This document shows, piece by piece, positions 10,136-18,439 of a stretch of DNA of 64,000 bases. The stretch is from Marinihelvus sp942491555 (GTDB taxonomy: Bacteria > Pseudomonadota > Gammaproteobacteria > Xanthomonadales > SZUA-36): positions 434,001-498,000 of the forward strand of contig CALOBN010000003.1 of NCBI GenBank assembly GCA_942491555.1. The letters are read 5' to 3'. The notes beneath the pieces are model-generated. The model did no database searches. It was not told the origin of the DNA and saw only the letters and a program-made list of their open reading frames with translations. The stretch's first letter is position 1. Each line of letters starts with the position of its first letter. The translations under genes were made by a program, and so were the position numbers.

Positions 10136-11595
10136 TTCATCTTTCCTACGAGTTGTGACTCCAGGTCGAGCACGGGCTGGTTGAAGAGGAAAAAGGCTAT
10201 GGTCAGCGTGGCCGTAATCGTCAACGCCAGCACCATGGGCCAGGGCGCCTCACCATGGTCTTTGGCGGGCAGTGTTTCGGGCCGCCACCAGGCACGGTAG
10301 ATAACCGGCAAGAAATAAGCCGCATTAAGCACCGTGCTGGCGACCAGGGTGAAAACCACCAGCAGATTCCCCGCCTCCAGCGACCCGCCCAGGATGTACC
10401 ATTTGGATACAAAACCGGCGGTCGGCGGCACGCCAATCATGGACAAGGCGCCAATGCTGAAAGCGGTCATGGTCCACGGCATGCGGCGCCCGATTCCATG
10501 CAGCTGGTATAACTCGGTTTTTTTGGCTGCCACGTAGATTGCGCCGGCAGCAAAGAACAGTGTGATCTTGCCAAAGGCGTGCGACACCATGTGCACGGCC
10601 GCGCCAATCTCGGACAAGGGCTTGAGGACTGCGGCCGCCATGATGATGTAGGACAGCTGGCTGATGGTCGAATACGCCAGCATACGCTTGAGATTGGTCT
10701 GCGCCAGGGCGATCGCACTGGCCGCCAGCACCGTGAATGACGCCAGCGGCGTCAACCAGTCGGCGCTGGGCTGGGTAGCCAGAAAGTCGAGACCAAATAT
10801 GTAGGTGATTACCTTGGTGATCGTAAACACGCCTGCCTTGACCACCGCCACCGCATGCAGCAGCGCGCTCACCGGAGTCGGCGCCACCATCGCCGCTGGC
10901 AGCCAGCGGTGCACGGGCATAATGGCCGCCTTGGCGATACCCAGCACAAACAGGGCCAGCAGCAGTCCCACGGCCGGACCACTCATCTTGCCCTCGAGAA
11001 TTCCGCCCACGGTGAAATCAAGGGTTCCGGCGACGGTCTGGGTCCACAAAATGGCCGGCAGAAACAGGCCAATTGATGTGCCAATCAGGATGCCCAGGTA
11101 AACCCGGGCCGATTTGATGGTCGCCTTGTCGCCCTTGTGCGCCACCAGTGGATACGTGGAAATCGTGAGGATCTCGTAGCACAGGAACAGCGTCAGCAGA
11201 TTACCGGCAAAGGCGATACCCATCGTCGCAGCCAGGGCGATCGCAAAGCACGCATAGAAGCGGGTTTGGTGCTGCTCACCATTGCCCCGCATATAGCCAA
11301 TGGAATAGACCGAATTGACGATCCACAGCAGGGATGCCAGGGCGGCAAACAGCATGCCCAGCGGCTCAACTTCGAAAGCGATTTCGAAGCCGGGCATCAT
11401 CTCCCAGGCCCTGAGTGCTGGTCGTTCCCCCGCCGCTACGAGCGGCAACAGGCTCCAGACACAGGCCATCAGCGACACGGCTGTCACCAGCGTGATCGTT
11501 TCGCGAAGGTTCGGCCAGCGACCTGCCAGGGCAATAAGAATCGCGCCTGCCGCAGGCAACAGCATGCTCAGTGCAATCAGCATGGAGGCACTCAT
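10132..11595 (-). CDS. mrpD: Mrp-type antiporter D-like subunit, second copy
   Basis: This 487-residue member of the NuoL/M/N superfamily has full antiporter-type signatures: LTLFLCYEILTISTYPLVAH (TM5 Glu), GIAKAAIMPVHRWLPAAMVAPTPVSALLHAV (TM7 Lys and the connecting region) and QTNLKRMLAYSTISQLSYI. The APTPVSALLHA stretch is closest to NuoL/MrpA-type subunits, which suggests it takes the place of the missing large A subunit. ATG overlaps the stop of the preceding mrpD by 4 bp. It is expected to form one of the proton channels of the membrane complex. Confidence 0.92.
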   Translation of the reverse strand: MSASMLIALSMLLPAAGAILIALAGRWPNLRETITLVTAVSLMACVWSLLPLVAAGERPALRAWEMMPGFEIAFEVEPLGMLFAALASLLWIVNSVYSIGYMRGNGEQHQTRFYACFAIALAATMGIAFAGNLLTLFLCYEILTISTYPLVAHKGDKATIKSARVYLGILIGTSIGLFLPAILWTQTVAGTLDFTVGGILEGKMSGPAVGLLLALFVLGIAKAAIMPVHRWLPAAMVAPTPVSALLHAVAVVKAGVFTITKVITYIFGLDFLATQPSADWLTPLASFTVLAASAIALAQTNLKRMLAYSTISQLSYIIMAAAVLKPLSEIGAAVHMVSHAFGKITLFFAAGAIYVAAKKTELYQLHGIGRRMPWTMTAFSIGALSMIGVPPTAGFVSKWYILGGSLEAGNLLVVFTLVASTVLNAAYFLPVIYRAWWRPETLPAKDHGEAPWPMVLALTITATLTIAFFLFNQPVLDLESQLVGKMK

Positions 11596-13082
11596 GGAAC
11601 GTGCCTCAGAAAATCTTCCGCGGCCATACCTGCCAGCGCCCCGGACACGTCCGCATTAAGACCGAACCAGATATTCAGACCGACTGCCAGCCAGGTGATC
11701 AGCAACGGCCACAGAGGCGCCTCTCTGACCACAGCCGCTCCCTCCGCGGGCTCACCAAACCAGAGCTGCTCAACCATACGCCAGACATACACCACCGCCA
11801 GCAGCGAGCTCACCACGATCACGGTGACCAGTGCGACGCCCAGGGCGCCTTGCTGCATGACCGCCAGAATCAGCGCCCACTTGCTCACAAACCCTGCCGT
11901 ACCCGGGATACCGATAAGGCTCAGACCGGCAATAACAAATGCCGTGAATGTCCAGGGCATCTGGCGCCCTGCCCCGCCCAGATCATTCAGCCGCAGGCTG
12001 GCAAAGCGCAGGCTGAGACAGACCACCGACAGGAACAGGGCGGACTTTATGAGCGCATGGTTAAACAGGTGCAGCACCGCCGCATTGAAACCCGCCACCG
12101 TAACCAACGAGGCCCCAAGGAGAATGTATCCAAGCTGCGCCAGGGATGAGAAAGCCAGAATGCGCTTGATGTTCTGCTCAAATATCGCCGCGATAGAGCC
12201 AAACAATATTCCCAGCACGGCCAGGGGCATCAGCACCAGCGCAAAATGACTCTCATGCCCGACCAGGTTCTGCTGGAAAACGAAGAAATCGAGGCGCAAC
12301 AGGACGTACAGCGCAACCTTGGTTGAACACGCGGCAATGAATGCGGTGGCGACATGCGGCGCATAGGTATACGCGTTTGGCATCCAGGCATGCAGCGGGA
12401 AGATGGCTGCTTTCAGGGCCAGGCCAATCGTGATGAAGCCTGCTGCAACATAGATCAGGTTCGAGCCACTGACGCCGGCCAGTTGCTGTTCCATATCAGC
12501 GATGTTCAGCGTTCCGGTCATCATGAACACCATGCCCACACCGATCAGATAGAACGTCGCTCCCACGGTGCCGGTAATGAGGTACTTGAAGACGGCCGGC
12601 AGCGCACGGCGCTGAGGCCCCCCGGCGACAAGGATGTAGGTGGCCAGGGAGGAGATCTCCATGAACACGAAAATATTAAAGGCATCGCCACTGACGAGAA
12701 TCCCGACCAGCCCGGACAAGGCCAGCAACCAGGCCGCCAGAAACAGGGGCAGGCGTTCTCCGCCGATTTGCCGGGTCAGGCTTGAGCGACCAGCCAGCAA
12801 GGCCAATGTCGATGCACCACTGACCACGAGCAGCAGCGTGGCACTGAGCGCATCAACCCGCAACTCAATGCCGTAAGGCGCCGCCCAGCCACCCATGTCG
12901 TAGGTGATCGTCATGCCACCAAGCACCGCTGAGGCCAATGCGACAGCAATAATCAGCGTCATGATGCTGGTTATAACCGCTGCCAACCATGCCAGGCGGG
13001 CGTCGCGCAGCAGCACAAGAATCGGCGCGGTGAGCATCGGCACCACAACCTGCAGCGCCGGTAATTGAGCGGTGATGCTCAT
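11592..13082 (-). CDS. mrpD: Na+/H+ antiporter subunit D (MrpD)
   Basis: This is a 496-residue canonical MrpD. FNIFVFMEISSLATYILVA holds the conserved TM5 glutamate, GLALKAAIFPLHAWMPNAYT the TM7 lysine and PLHAWMP motif, EQNIKRILAFSSLAQLGYI the TM8 region, and GIPGTAGFVSKW the TM12 lysine. It directly follows mrpC with a 4-bp overlap, as in standard mrp operons, so this is the orthologous D. MrpD is a proton-translocating part of the hetero-oligomeric Mrp complex, which exports Na+ in exchange for H+. Confidence 0.94.
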   Translation of the reverse strand: MSITAQLPALQVVVPMLTAPILVLLRDARLAWLAAVITSIMTLIIAVALASAVLGGMTITYDMGGWAAPYGIELRVDALSATLLLVVSGASTLALLAGRSSLTRQIGGERLPLFLAAWLLALSGLVGILVSGDAFNIFVFMEISSLATYILVAGGPQRRALPAVFKYLITGTVGATFYLIGVGMVFMMTGTLNIADMEQQLAGVSGSNLIYVAAGFITIGLALKAAIFPLHAWMPNAYTYAPHVATAFIAACSTKVALYVLLRLDFFVFQQNLVGHESHFALVLMPLAVLGILFGSIAAIFEQNIKRILAFSSLAQLGYILLGASLVTVAGFNAAVLHLFNHALIKSALFLSVVCLSLRFASLRLNDLGGAGRQMPWTFTAFVIAGLSLIGIPGTAGFVSKWALILAVMQQGALGVALVTVIVVSSLLAVVYVWRMVEQLWFGEPAEGAAVVREAPLWPLLITWLAVGLNIWFGLNADVSGALAGMAAEDFLRHVP

Positions 13083-13441
13083 GGTGTGGAGTCGCGCTCC
13101 GGCGCGTCGATATCAGAAATACGGCCGTAGGCTTCCTTGATGCGCACGACGATCGCAAGGCCCAGCGCCAGTGTTGAAATACCTACAACAATTGCAGTAA
13201 GTATAAGGACTTGTGGCAAGGGATTAGAAAATACATCATCCCAATTATCATTCACAATGATCGGTGCCGTGCCCCCGTCGACCTTGCCCATGGAAATGAA
13301 CAGCAGAAACACCGCGGCCTGGAAAATTGAAATGCCCAGCAGTTTCTTGATCAGGTTATCCCGCGCGATGATCGCGTAAAAACCGATCATCAACAGGACC
13401 ACGAACACCCAGTAATTGAACAGATCAACCACGCTGCTCAT
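13079..13441 (-). CDS. mrpC: Na+/H+ antiporter subunit C (MrpC, NuoK-like)
   Basis: This is a 120-residue three-helix protein. The NuoK/MrpC pattern is seen in YAIIARDNLIKKLLGISIFQ, FLLFISMG, and NPLPQVLILTAIVVGISTLA with the PLPQALVLTAIVI signature. A hydrophilic tail ends in APERDSTP. MrpC contacts subunits A and D in the membrane arm. Overlaps with both neighbours (ATGA-type) indicate coupling. Confidence 0.94.
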   Translation of the reverse strand: MSSVVDLFNYWVFVVLLMIGFYAIIARDNLIKKLLGISIFQAAVFLLFISMGKVDGGTAPIIVNDNWDDVFSNPLPQVLILTAIVVGISTLALGLAIVVRIKEAYGRISDIDAPERDSTP

Positions 13442-14424
13442 GTCCGGCCCCGCGCCGCAAAAGCGTGATACACCGACAGCAACACACCCGCCACCGTAAT
13501 GCCCACGCCCGCCTCGATCACCAGAATTCCCAGCTGTTGCGCCTTGACCGGATTTTCCCGAAGAACGTCATAGTCAAGAAAATTACCGCCCATCAGCATC
13601 GTCACAATGCCAACCGCACCAAACAGCAGCGCACCACCGGCCGCCATGGCCTTGAGCACCCCCGGTGGGATCACCGCGATGGCAGCATCCTGACCTTCAA
13701 TCAAGCTATACAGAATGACCGCGGCGGCGAGCAAGGCTCCTGCCTGAAAACCACCACCTGGTGAATACTCGCCATGAAACTGCACATACAGGGCAAACAG
13801 CAGAATGAAAGGGATCGCGATCTTGCCAACCACCCGCAGCGGCTCATGATGCTTGAGCCCGCCCTGAATCGCCGCACCCGTTGACGGACTTCTCTTACCC
13901 AGAGGCGCACCGGGGCCGATCATGAACAACACACCAATGGCTGCGGTTAAAACCACGATCACCTCACCCAGGGTATCGTAGCCACGAAAGCTGGAAAGCA
14001 CCGCCGTGACGATGTTGGGAATATCAATATGCTGCTGCGTCATCGGAAAATATTCCGCTGACATATGCGCCTGCACCGGCGCATTCGGATCACCCAGCGC
14101 CGGCTTGTCAAATGTGGCGTAAAAAATGACCCCGGCCGTAATGATCACGACCACCAATGCAAGCAGGGGCTGCATACCCTTGGTGCGCTCCTCCTTCGCT
14201 GTGAGCGCAAGCGCTGACAGGAGCAACACGGTAGAAATACCCGCACCCACCGCCGCCTCGGTGAGCGCCACGTCCGGTGCATCCAGCAAAATAAAGCTGG
14301 CTGCCATGAGCAGACTGAAAATTCCCATGAGCATGGTGGCGGCAAACAGGTTGCGTGACACCACCACGCCGGCCGCGGTGATAACCATCAGGCTGAGCAG
14401 AAATATCGACAGCAGCTCAATCAT
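13438..14424 (-). CDS. mrpB: fusion of the MrpA C-terminal domains (DUF4040/MbhD + MbhE) with MrpB
   Basis: This 328-residue protein has three parts. Residues about 1-75 form a DUF4040/MbhD-like domain with the pattern DAPDVALTEAAVGAGISTVL, which in classical Mrp lies near the C-terminus of MrpA. Residues about 80-180 resemble MbhE (FRGYDTLGEVIVVLTAAIGVL). Residues about 195-325 are an MnhB/MrpB domain (LYVQFHGEYSPGGGFQAGAL). The C-terminal part of MrpA is thus joined to MrpB, while the antiporter-like N-terminal part of MrpA is not in this gene. It overlaps mrpG by 8 bp. Similar MbhD-E-B arrangements occur in group 2 Mrp and archaeal Mbh modules. Confidence 0.9.
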   Translation of the reverse strand: MIELLSIFLLSLMVITAAGVVVSRNLFAATMLMGIFSLLMAASFILLDAPDVALTEAAVGAGISTVLLLSALALTAKEERTKGMQPLLALVVVIITAGVIFYATFDKPALGDPNAPVQAHMSAEYFPMTQQHIDIPNIVTAVLSSFRGYDTLGEVIVVLTAAIGVLFMIGPGAPLGKRSPSTGAAIQGGLKHHEPLRVVGKIAIPFILLFALYVQFHGEYSPGGGFQAGALLAAAVILYSLIEGQDAAIAVIPPGVLKAMAAGGALLFGAVGIVTMLMGGNFLDYDVLRENPVKAQQLGILVIEAGVGITVAGVLLSVYHAFAARGRT

Positions 14425-14743
14425 CGCCCTTTGCCCCTTCGCTGTCTTTCATCAGCGGCTTATGCCCTGAAAGCAATGCCGCGTTGCCCAGCGCGTAGGT
14501 AGATACAGGGCTGGTAAACAGGAGAAAAATTGCTATTGCACAAAGCTTCAGCGTCGCCAGGCTCAAACCATATTGAAGCATCAGCGAGGACAGGATCAGC
14601 AGGCTGCCCAGGGTATCGGTCAGGCTGGCAGCATGCATGCGCGTGTACAGATCCGGCATACGCAGGGCCCCGATTCCTCCGATGAGTACGAACAGGCCAC
14701 CACTTGCAGCAAGGATCGCGGTGATCCATTGCAGCGCAGTCAT
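14417..14743 (-). CDS. mrpG: Na+/H+ antiporter subunit G (MrpG/MnhG)
   Basis: This 108-residue, three-helix protein shows the MnhG signature GGIGALRMPDLYTRMHAASLTDTLG followed by two further hydrophobic helices and STYALGNAAL. The MPDxYTRxHA motif is diagnostic. ATGA overlaps the mrpF stop. MrpG belongs to the E-F-G part of the complex, needed for assembly and Na+ translocation. Confidence 0.94.
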   Translation of the reverse strand: MTALQWITAILAASGGLFVLIGGIGALRMPDLYTRMHAASLTDTLGSLLILSSLMLQYGLSLATLKLCAIAIFLLFTSPVSTYALGNAALLSGHKPLMKDSEGAKGDD

Positions 14744-15078
14744 GGTGCGTCACTTTCCGCGCTGCGGGCGGGTATATCCGGGACCTGTGACCCGGTGCGC
14801 GGCGCATCTACTTCAGATGGTGGAGTCGTGTTGCTGCGCTGGCGAAAAAACTCCAGCACTGCCAACACGCCGATAAAGTTAATCAGTGCATACGCCAGGG
14901 CGAGATCAAGATAGTCCGGTCGACCCGCGACAAAGGCAATGACCGAGACCAGCAGCACCGTCTTGGTACCGAACATGTTCATGGCAAGCACCCGGTCATA
15001 AACACTGGGGCCCAACAGGGCGCGAATGAGCGCCAGCATCATGGTGACCGCAATTGCAAATATCGCCGCGCTGAGCAT
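14740..15078 (-). CDS. mrpF: Na+/H+ antiporter subunit F (MrpF/MnhF)
   Basis: This 112-residue protein has three hydrophobic helices and the MnhF motif LLGPSVYDRVLAMNMFGTKT, then GRPDYLDLALAYALINFIG. A proline/serine-rich hydrophilic tail of about 25 residues is longer than in typical MrpF. The start shares one base with the mrpE stop (TAATG). In characterised Mrp complexes, MrpF helps form the sodium path. Confidence 0.94.
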   Translation of the reverse strand: MLSAAIFAIAVTMMLALIRALLGPSVYDRVLAMNMFGTKTVLLVSVIAFVAGRPDYLDLALAYALINFIGVLAVLEFFRQRSNTTPPSEVDAPRTGSQVPDIPARSAESDAP

Positions 15079-15554
15079 TAGCGATCACCTACTAAACGTT
15101 TCAGATCTTTTGCCATGGTCGTGTCACGGGTCTCCGCGGCGCTCTTCTCGGTAAGACAATGCACCAGTAACTCACCCTTATAGGAATCCAGGGTCACGGT
15201 GGAAGGCGTGAGCGTAATGCAGTTGGCCATGGTGGCGAGCCCGACCTGGCCTTTAAGTTCAGGCCTCAGCTTTACCATTGTCGGCGCAATACGCAGCGTG
15301 GGGCTCAAAATAATACGCGCCACCTCGAAATTGGACTTGATGATATCGACCAGCAAACCGGCCCAGAAAATTGGCAAGCGCGGCACCAGATCCAGGGCAT
15401 AAACCGCTTTACGCAGCAAACCCATGCGCACGCAAAGCCACAGGGTAAGCGCAACGGATACGACGCCCAGGCTTAACAGAAGCGGTTTGTACAGCCCTGA
15501 CCAAACCAGCCAGGTGGCGCTTAAAGCCAGCGCCAGGATGAGACTACGCAGCAT
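15078..15554 (-). CDS. mrpE: Na+/H+ antiporter subunit E (MrpE/MnhE)
   Basis: The gene encodes 158 residues from ATG 15554. An upstream TTG frame to 15695 overlaps the HTH gene and is discarded. Two N-terminal helices are followed by the MnhE pattern ELLVHCLTE preceded by LANCITLTPSTVTLD-like sequence (here MANCITLTPSTVTLDSYKG). ATG lies 4 bp after the HTH stop. In most mrp operons E precedes F and G, as here. Confidence 0.94.
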   Translation of the reverse strand: MLRSLILALALSATWLVWSGLYKPLLLSLGVVSVALTLWLCVRMGLLRKAVYALDLVPRLPIFWAGLLVDIIKSNFEVARIILSPTLRIAPTMVKLRPELKGQVGLATMANCITLTPSTVTLDSYKGELLVHCLTEKSAAETRDTTMAKDLKRLVGDR

Positions 15555-15558
15555 GTGA

Positions 15559-15777
15559 TCAGTCGTCCGTTTCGGAGTTAGTGGTGGACGGTGAGTCCGC
15601 CCCACGGTTGGCGTTTTCGTCCAGGAAGGCGACCAGGTCCGTCTCGGCAATACGCCATTCTTTCCCGATTTTGACGGCGCGCAGACGCTTGTCATTAATC
15701 AGGGCGCGCACCGTGTTTTCCCTCACTTTGAGGAAATCGGCAGCATCGTGCACCGTCATCATGGGCTTGCTCAACAT
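15559..15777 (-). CDS. excisionase/MerR-like helix-turn-helix protein at the head of the Mrp operon
   Basis: This is a 72-residue protein of the HTH_17 (excisionase/AlpA-like) type. MTVHDAADFLKVRENTVRAL is the helix-turn-helix, LRAVKIGKEWRIAETDLVAF is the winged part, and the tail is acidic and Ser/Thr-rich. No recombinase is nearby, so a role as a small transcription factor is more likely than excision. Its stop is 4 bp from the mrpE start, making it the first gene of the operon. It may regulate the operon, with an AT-rich inverted repeat upstream as a candidate site (inference). The ATG has no good SD; Met codons 6 and 7 are alternatives. Confidence 0.82.
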   Translation of the reverse strand: MLSKPMMTVHDAADFLKVRENTVRALINDKRLRAVKIGKEWRIAETDLVAFLDENANRGADSPSTTNSETDD

Positions 15778-15855
15778 GCGCGTATGTTAACGACGTATTT
15801 CATCGTTTGCCATCATTTTTGATTGCTTTTGCTTTTTTCAATGCCTTTGAATACA

Positions 15856-15876
15856 AATTCACCTTTAATATGAATT
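15856..15876. repeat. AT-rich inverted repeat upstream of the Mrp operon, candidate operator
   Basis: AATTCA (15856-15861) and TGAATT (15871-15876) form a perfect 6-bp inverted repeat with a 9-bp AT-rich spacer, about 80-100 bp upstream of the HTH start codon. The symmetry suits a dimeric regulator. Short AT-rich repeats also arise by chance, so the assignment is tentative. Confidence 0.35.
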
Positions 15877-16169
15877 ATTTACAGAAACAGGTCCTGCCGA
15901 AACCAGGCGACGGCATTGCCAAAGTAGTGCCTGTAATCCCCGGTTATGCTCCGAGGTGAGGCATCAAGGTGCCGGCGACAGCTTCTTTATAAGCGGTTTT
16001 GGACTGGTGCTGTGTCAGACATCCTGTTACCATACCGCGCCCAACGCAGGGGTCCCTTGAGCGTCAGAAATAAGTCGTTCTAACGATCGTTCGGGGGCAG
16101 TAACCAACATTCGAGTTCTAGTACGGCGCTCTGCTTGCCAGTGCGCCGTTAACTATTAGGACACCCAAT

Positions 16170-16226
16170 ATGACGGGGACGACAGTGAAGTTCGCTGAGT
16201 CATCGCCCCGCCCGAGACAAGTGTAG
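16170..16226 (+). CDS. possible 18-residue leader peptide upstream of EF-G
   Basis: ATG 16170 is preceded by AGGA at 8-nt spacing and opens an 18-codon frame (MTGTTVKFAESSPRPRQV) ending at TAG 16224-16226, only 7 nt before the EF-G ATG. The EF-G start has only a weak SD (GAG), so the short frame could deliver ribosomes to it by coupling. A regulatory stem-loop (16123-16149) lies just upstream. No homology can be claimed for a peptide this short. Confidence 0.3.
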   Translation: MTGTTVKFAESSPRPRQV

Positions 16227-16233
16227 AGCAGTC

Positions 16234-18324
16234 ATGACCGACCTGAGTCACTATCGAAACATTGGCATCTTCGCCCACGTTGATGCCGGCAAGACCACGA
16301 CCACCGAGCGTATCCTGAAGCTCACCGGCAAAATCCACAAAACCGGTGAAGTACATGATGGCGCCGCGACCACCGACTTCATGGAGCAGGAACAGGAGCG
16401 TGGTATCACGATCCAGTCCGCTGCCACGAGTTGCGAATGGGATGGTCACCGCCTGAACATCATCGACACCCCCGGGCACGTGGACTTCACGATCGAAGTG
16501 TATCGCTCGCTGAAAGTGCTTGACGGTGGCGTGGGCGTGTTCTGCGGCTCCGGCGGTGTTGAACCCCAATCTGAGACTAACTGGCGTTATGCCAACGAGT
16601 CCGAGGTTGCACGCATTATTTTCGTGAACAAGCTGGACCGTCTCGGCGCCGACTTTTACCGTGTCGTCAAGCAGGTTGAGGATGTCCTGGGCGCCAAGCC
16701 CCTGGTCATGACCCTGCCGATCGGCGAGGAAGACGACTTTAAGGGTGTGGTCGATCTGATCTCCATGAAAGCGTGGATCTGGGACGACACCGGCCTGCCG
16801 GAAAACTACGAAATTGTGGATATCCCGGAAAACATGGTCGCCAAAGCCGAGGAATACCGCGAGAAATTGCTGGAAACGGCCCTGGAGCAGGACGATGACC
16901 TGCTGATGGCCTATCTGGAAGACGAGATGCCCTCTGTTGAAGACCTGAAGGCCTGCATCCGCAAAGGCACGATCAACCTTTCGTTCTTTCCGACCTACTG
17001 TGGCTCGGCATACAAGAACAAGGGTATCCAGAATGTACTGAACGCCGTGGTCGACTTCCTGCCGAACCCGATGGAAGTTGAGCCGCAGCCGGAAGTAGAC
17101 CTGGAAGGCAACGAAACCGGGAACTTTGCGGTGGTCGATTCCGATGGACCGCTGCGCGCGCTGGCGTTCAAAATCATGGACGACCGCTATGGCGCCCTGA
17201 CCTTCACGCGCATTTATTCGGGCTCCATTGCCAAAGGCGACACGGTGCTTAACACCTTCACCGGCAAGACCGAGCGTATCGGCCGCATCGTTGAAATGCA
17301 TGCCAACTCGCGTGAAGAACGTGATTCAGCCCACGCCGGGGATATTGTCGCCCTGCTCGGCCTGAAGAACACCCAGACCGGTCACACGCTGTCCGATCCG
17401 AAAAATCCGGCCACGCTGGAGCCGATGGTATTCCCGGATCCGGTCATCTCCATTGCCATTGCCGCGAAAGACAAGGCCGGCACGGAGAAAATGGGTATTG
17501 CCCTGGGCAAGATGATTGCCGAGGACCCTTCCTTCCAGGTTGAAACTGACCAGGAAACGGGCGAGAGCATCATGAAAGGTATGGGCGAGCTGCACCTGGA
17601 CATCAAGGTGGACATTCTCAAGCGTACCCACGGCATCGAAGTGGAAGTCGGCCGCCCACAGGTGGCTTACAAAGAGACCATCACCCAGGCCGTGACCGAC
17701 AGCTACACGCACAAGAAACAGACCGGTGGCTCGGGCCAGTTCGGCAAGATCGACTACACGATTGAGCCCCTGGTATCCGAGGATGGCGAAACCTACGAGT
17801 TCGAGTCCACGGTAACGGGCGGTAACGTACCGCGCGAATACTGGTCTGCCATTGGCAACGCGTTTGGCAAGATGATGGTCGAGGGCACGCTGGCCGGCTA
17901 CCCGCTGGTGAATGTGAAGTTCACCCTGCAGGATGGTGCGTACCACGCGGTCGACTCCTCCACCATGGCATTTGAAGCTGCTACGCGTAACGCCTATCGT
18001 CAGTCTATTCCCAAGGCTGCGCCGCAACTGCTTGAACCAATCATGAAGGTCGACGTGTACTCACCGGACGACAATGTCGGTGATGTCATTGGCGATTTGA
18101 ACCGCCGCCGCGGCATGATCAAGGATCAGGAAAAAGGCCCGACCGGGGTGCGCGTCAAGTGTGAGTGCCCCTTGAGCGAAATGTTCGGCTACATCGGTGA
18201 TCTCAGAACCATCACCTCGGGACGTGGACAGTTCTCCATGGAGTTCTCCCACTATGCCCCGGCACCGCGTCCGGTGGCCGAAGAAGTGATCGCAGAGGCC
18301 AAGGCTCGCCGCGAGGCTAAATAA
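16234..18324 (+). CDS. fusA2: elongation factor G, second type (FusA2-like)
   Basis: This 696-residue translational GTPase has G1 [9 protein letters not shown], G2 RGITI, G3 DTPGHVDF and G4 NKLDR. It has five EF-G domains, including [15 protein letters not shown] (domain III) and [14 protein letters not shown] near the end. The sequence [23 protein letters not shown] replaces the usual [23 protein letters not shown], as in the second EF-G carried by many gammaproteobacteria. The gene lies outside a str operon (no rpsL, rpsG or tuf), which supports a paralogue. Such EF-G2 proteins may translocate slowly, assist recycling or act under stress; which one applies here is unknown. It ends at a good terminator and is probably monocistronic. 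Confidence 0.92.
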   Translation: [696 protein letters not shown]

Positions 18325-18345
18325 AGCCAATCAGCATTAACAAAC

Positions 18346-18370
18346 AAGCCGGCGCAATGCCGGCTTTTTT
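18346..18370 (+). terminator. Rho-independent terminator after the EF-G gene
   Basis: AAGCCGGC (18346-18353) pairs with GCCGGCTT (18359-18366) around a GCAAT loop, followed by a T run to 18370. Confidence 0.92.
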
Positions 18371-18439
18371 GTGGGTGGCATAGCGCACGCTATCCCTTTA
18401 CCCTGAGCCCAACCCTTTGCGCCAACTCACCCCGGAAGC

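Larger units (their letters stand above)
15778..16233. promoter_or_regulatory. divergent regulatory region between the Mrp operon and the EF-G gene
   Basis: This 456-bp region holds no convincing long gene. The half next to the Mrp operon (about 15778-15890) is distinctly AT-rich and contains an inverted repeat (15856-15876). The half next to EF-G contains a palindrome AACGATCGTT near 16082-16091, a 7-bp stem-loop (ACGGCGC 16123-16129 with GCGCCGT 16143-16149) and an 18-codon leader frame. I find no sigma-70 promoter with both boxes well matched on either strand. Confidence 0.5.

Noticed and set aside
11137..12249. 370-codon plus-strand frame over the mrpD genes
   Set aside because: Same artefact; both mrpD genes on the minus strand have conserved functional residues.
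15559..15777. Prophage or integrative element marked by the excisionase-like gene
   Set aside because: No integrase, attachment repeats or phage genes are nearby, and the tRNA-Lys gene is 17 kb away with no duplicated 3' end seen.
16156..17301. 381-codon open frame antisense to EF-G
   Set aside because: It mirrors the highly biased EF-G codons, has no SD and no recognisable motif; the plus-strand EF-G is certain.
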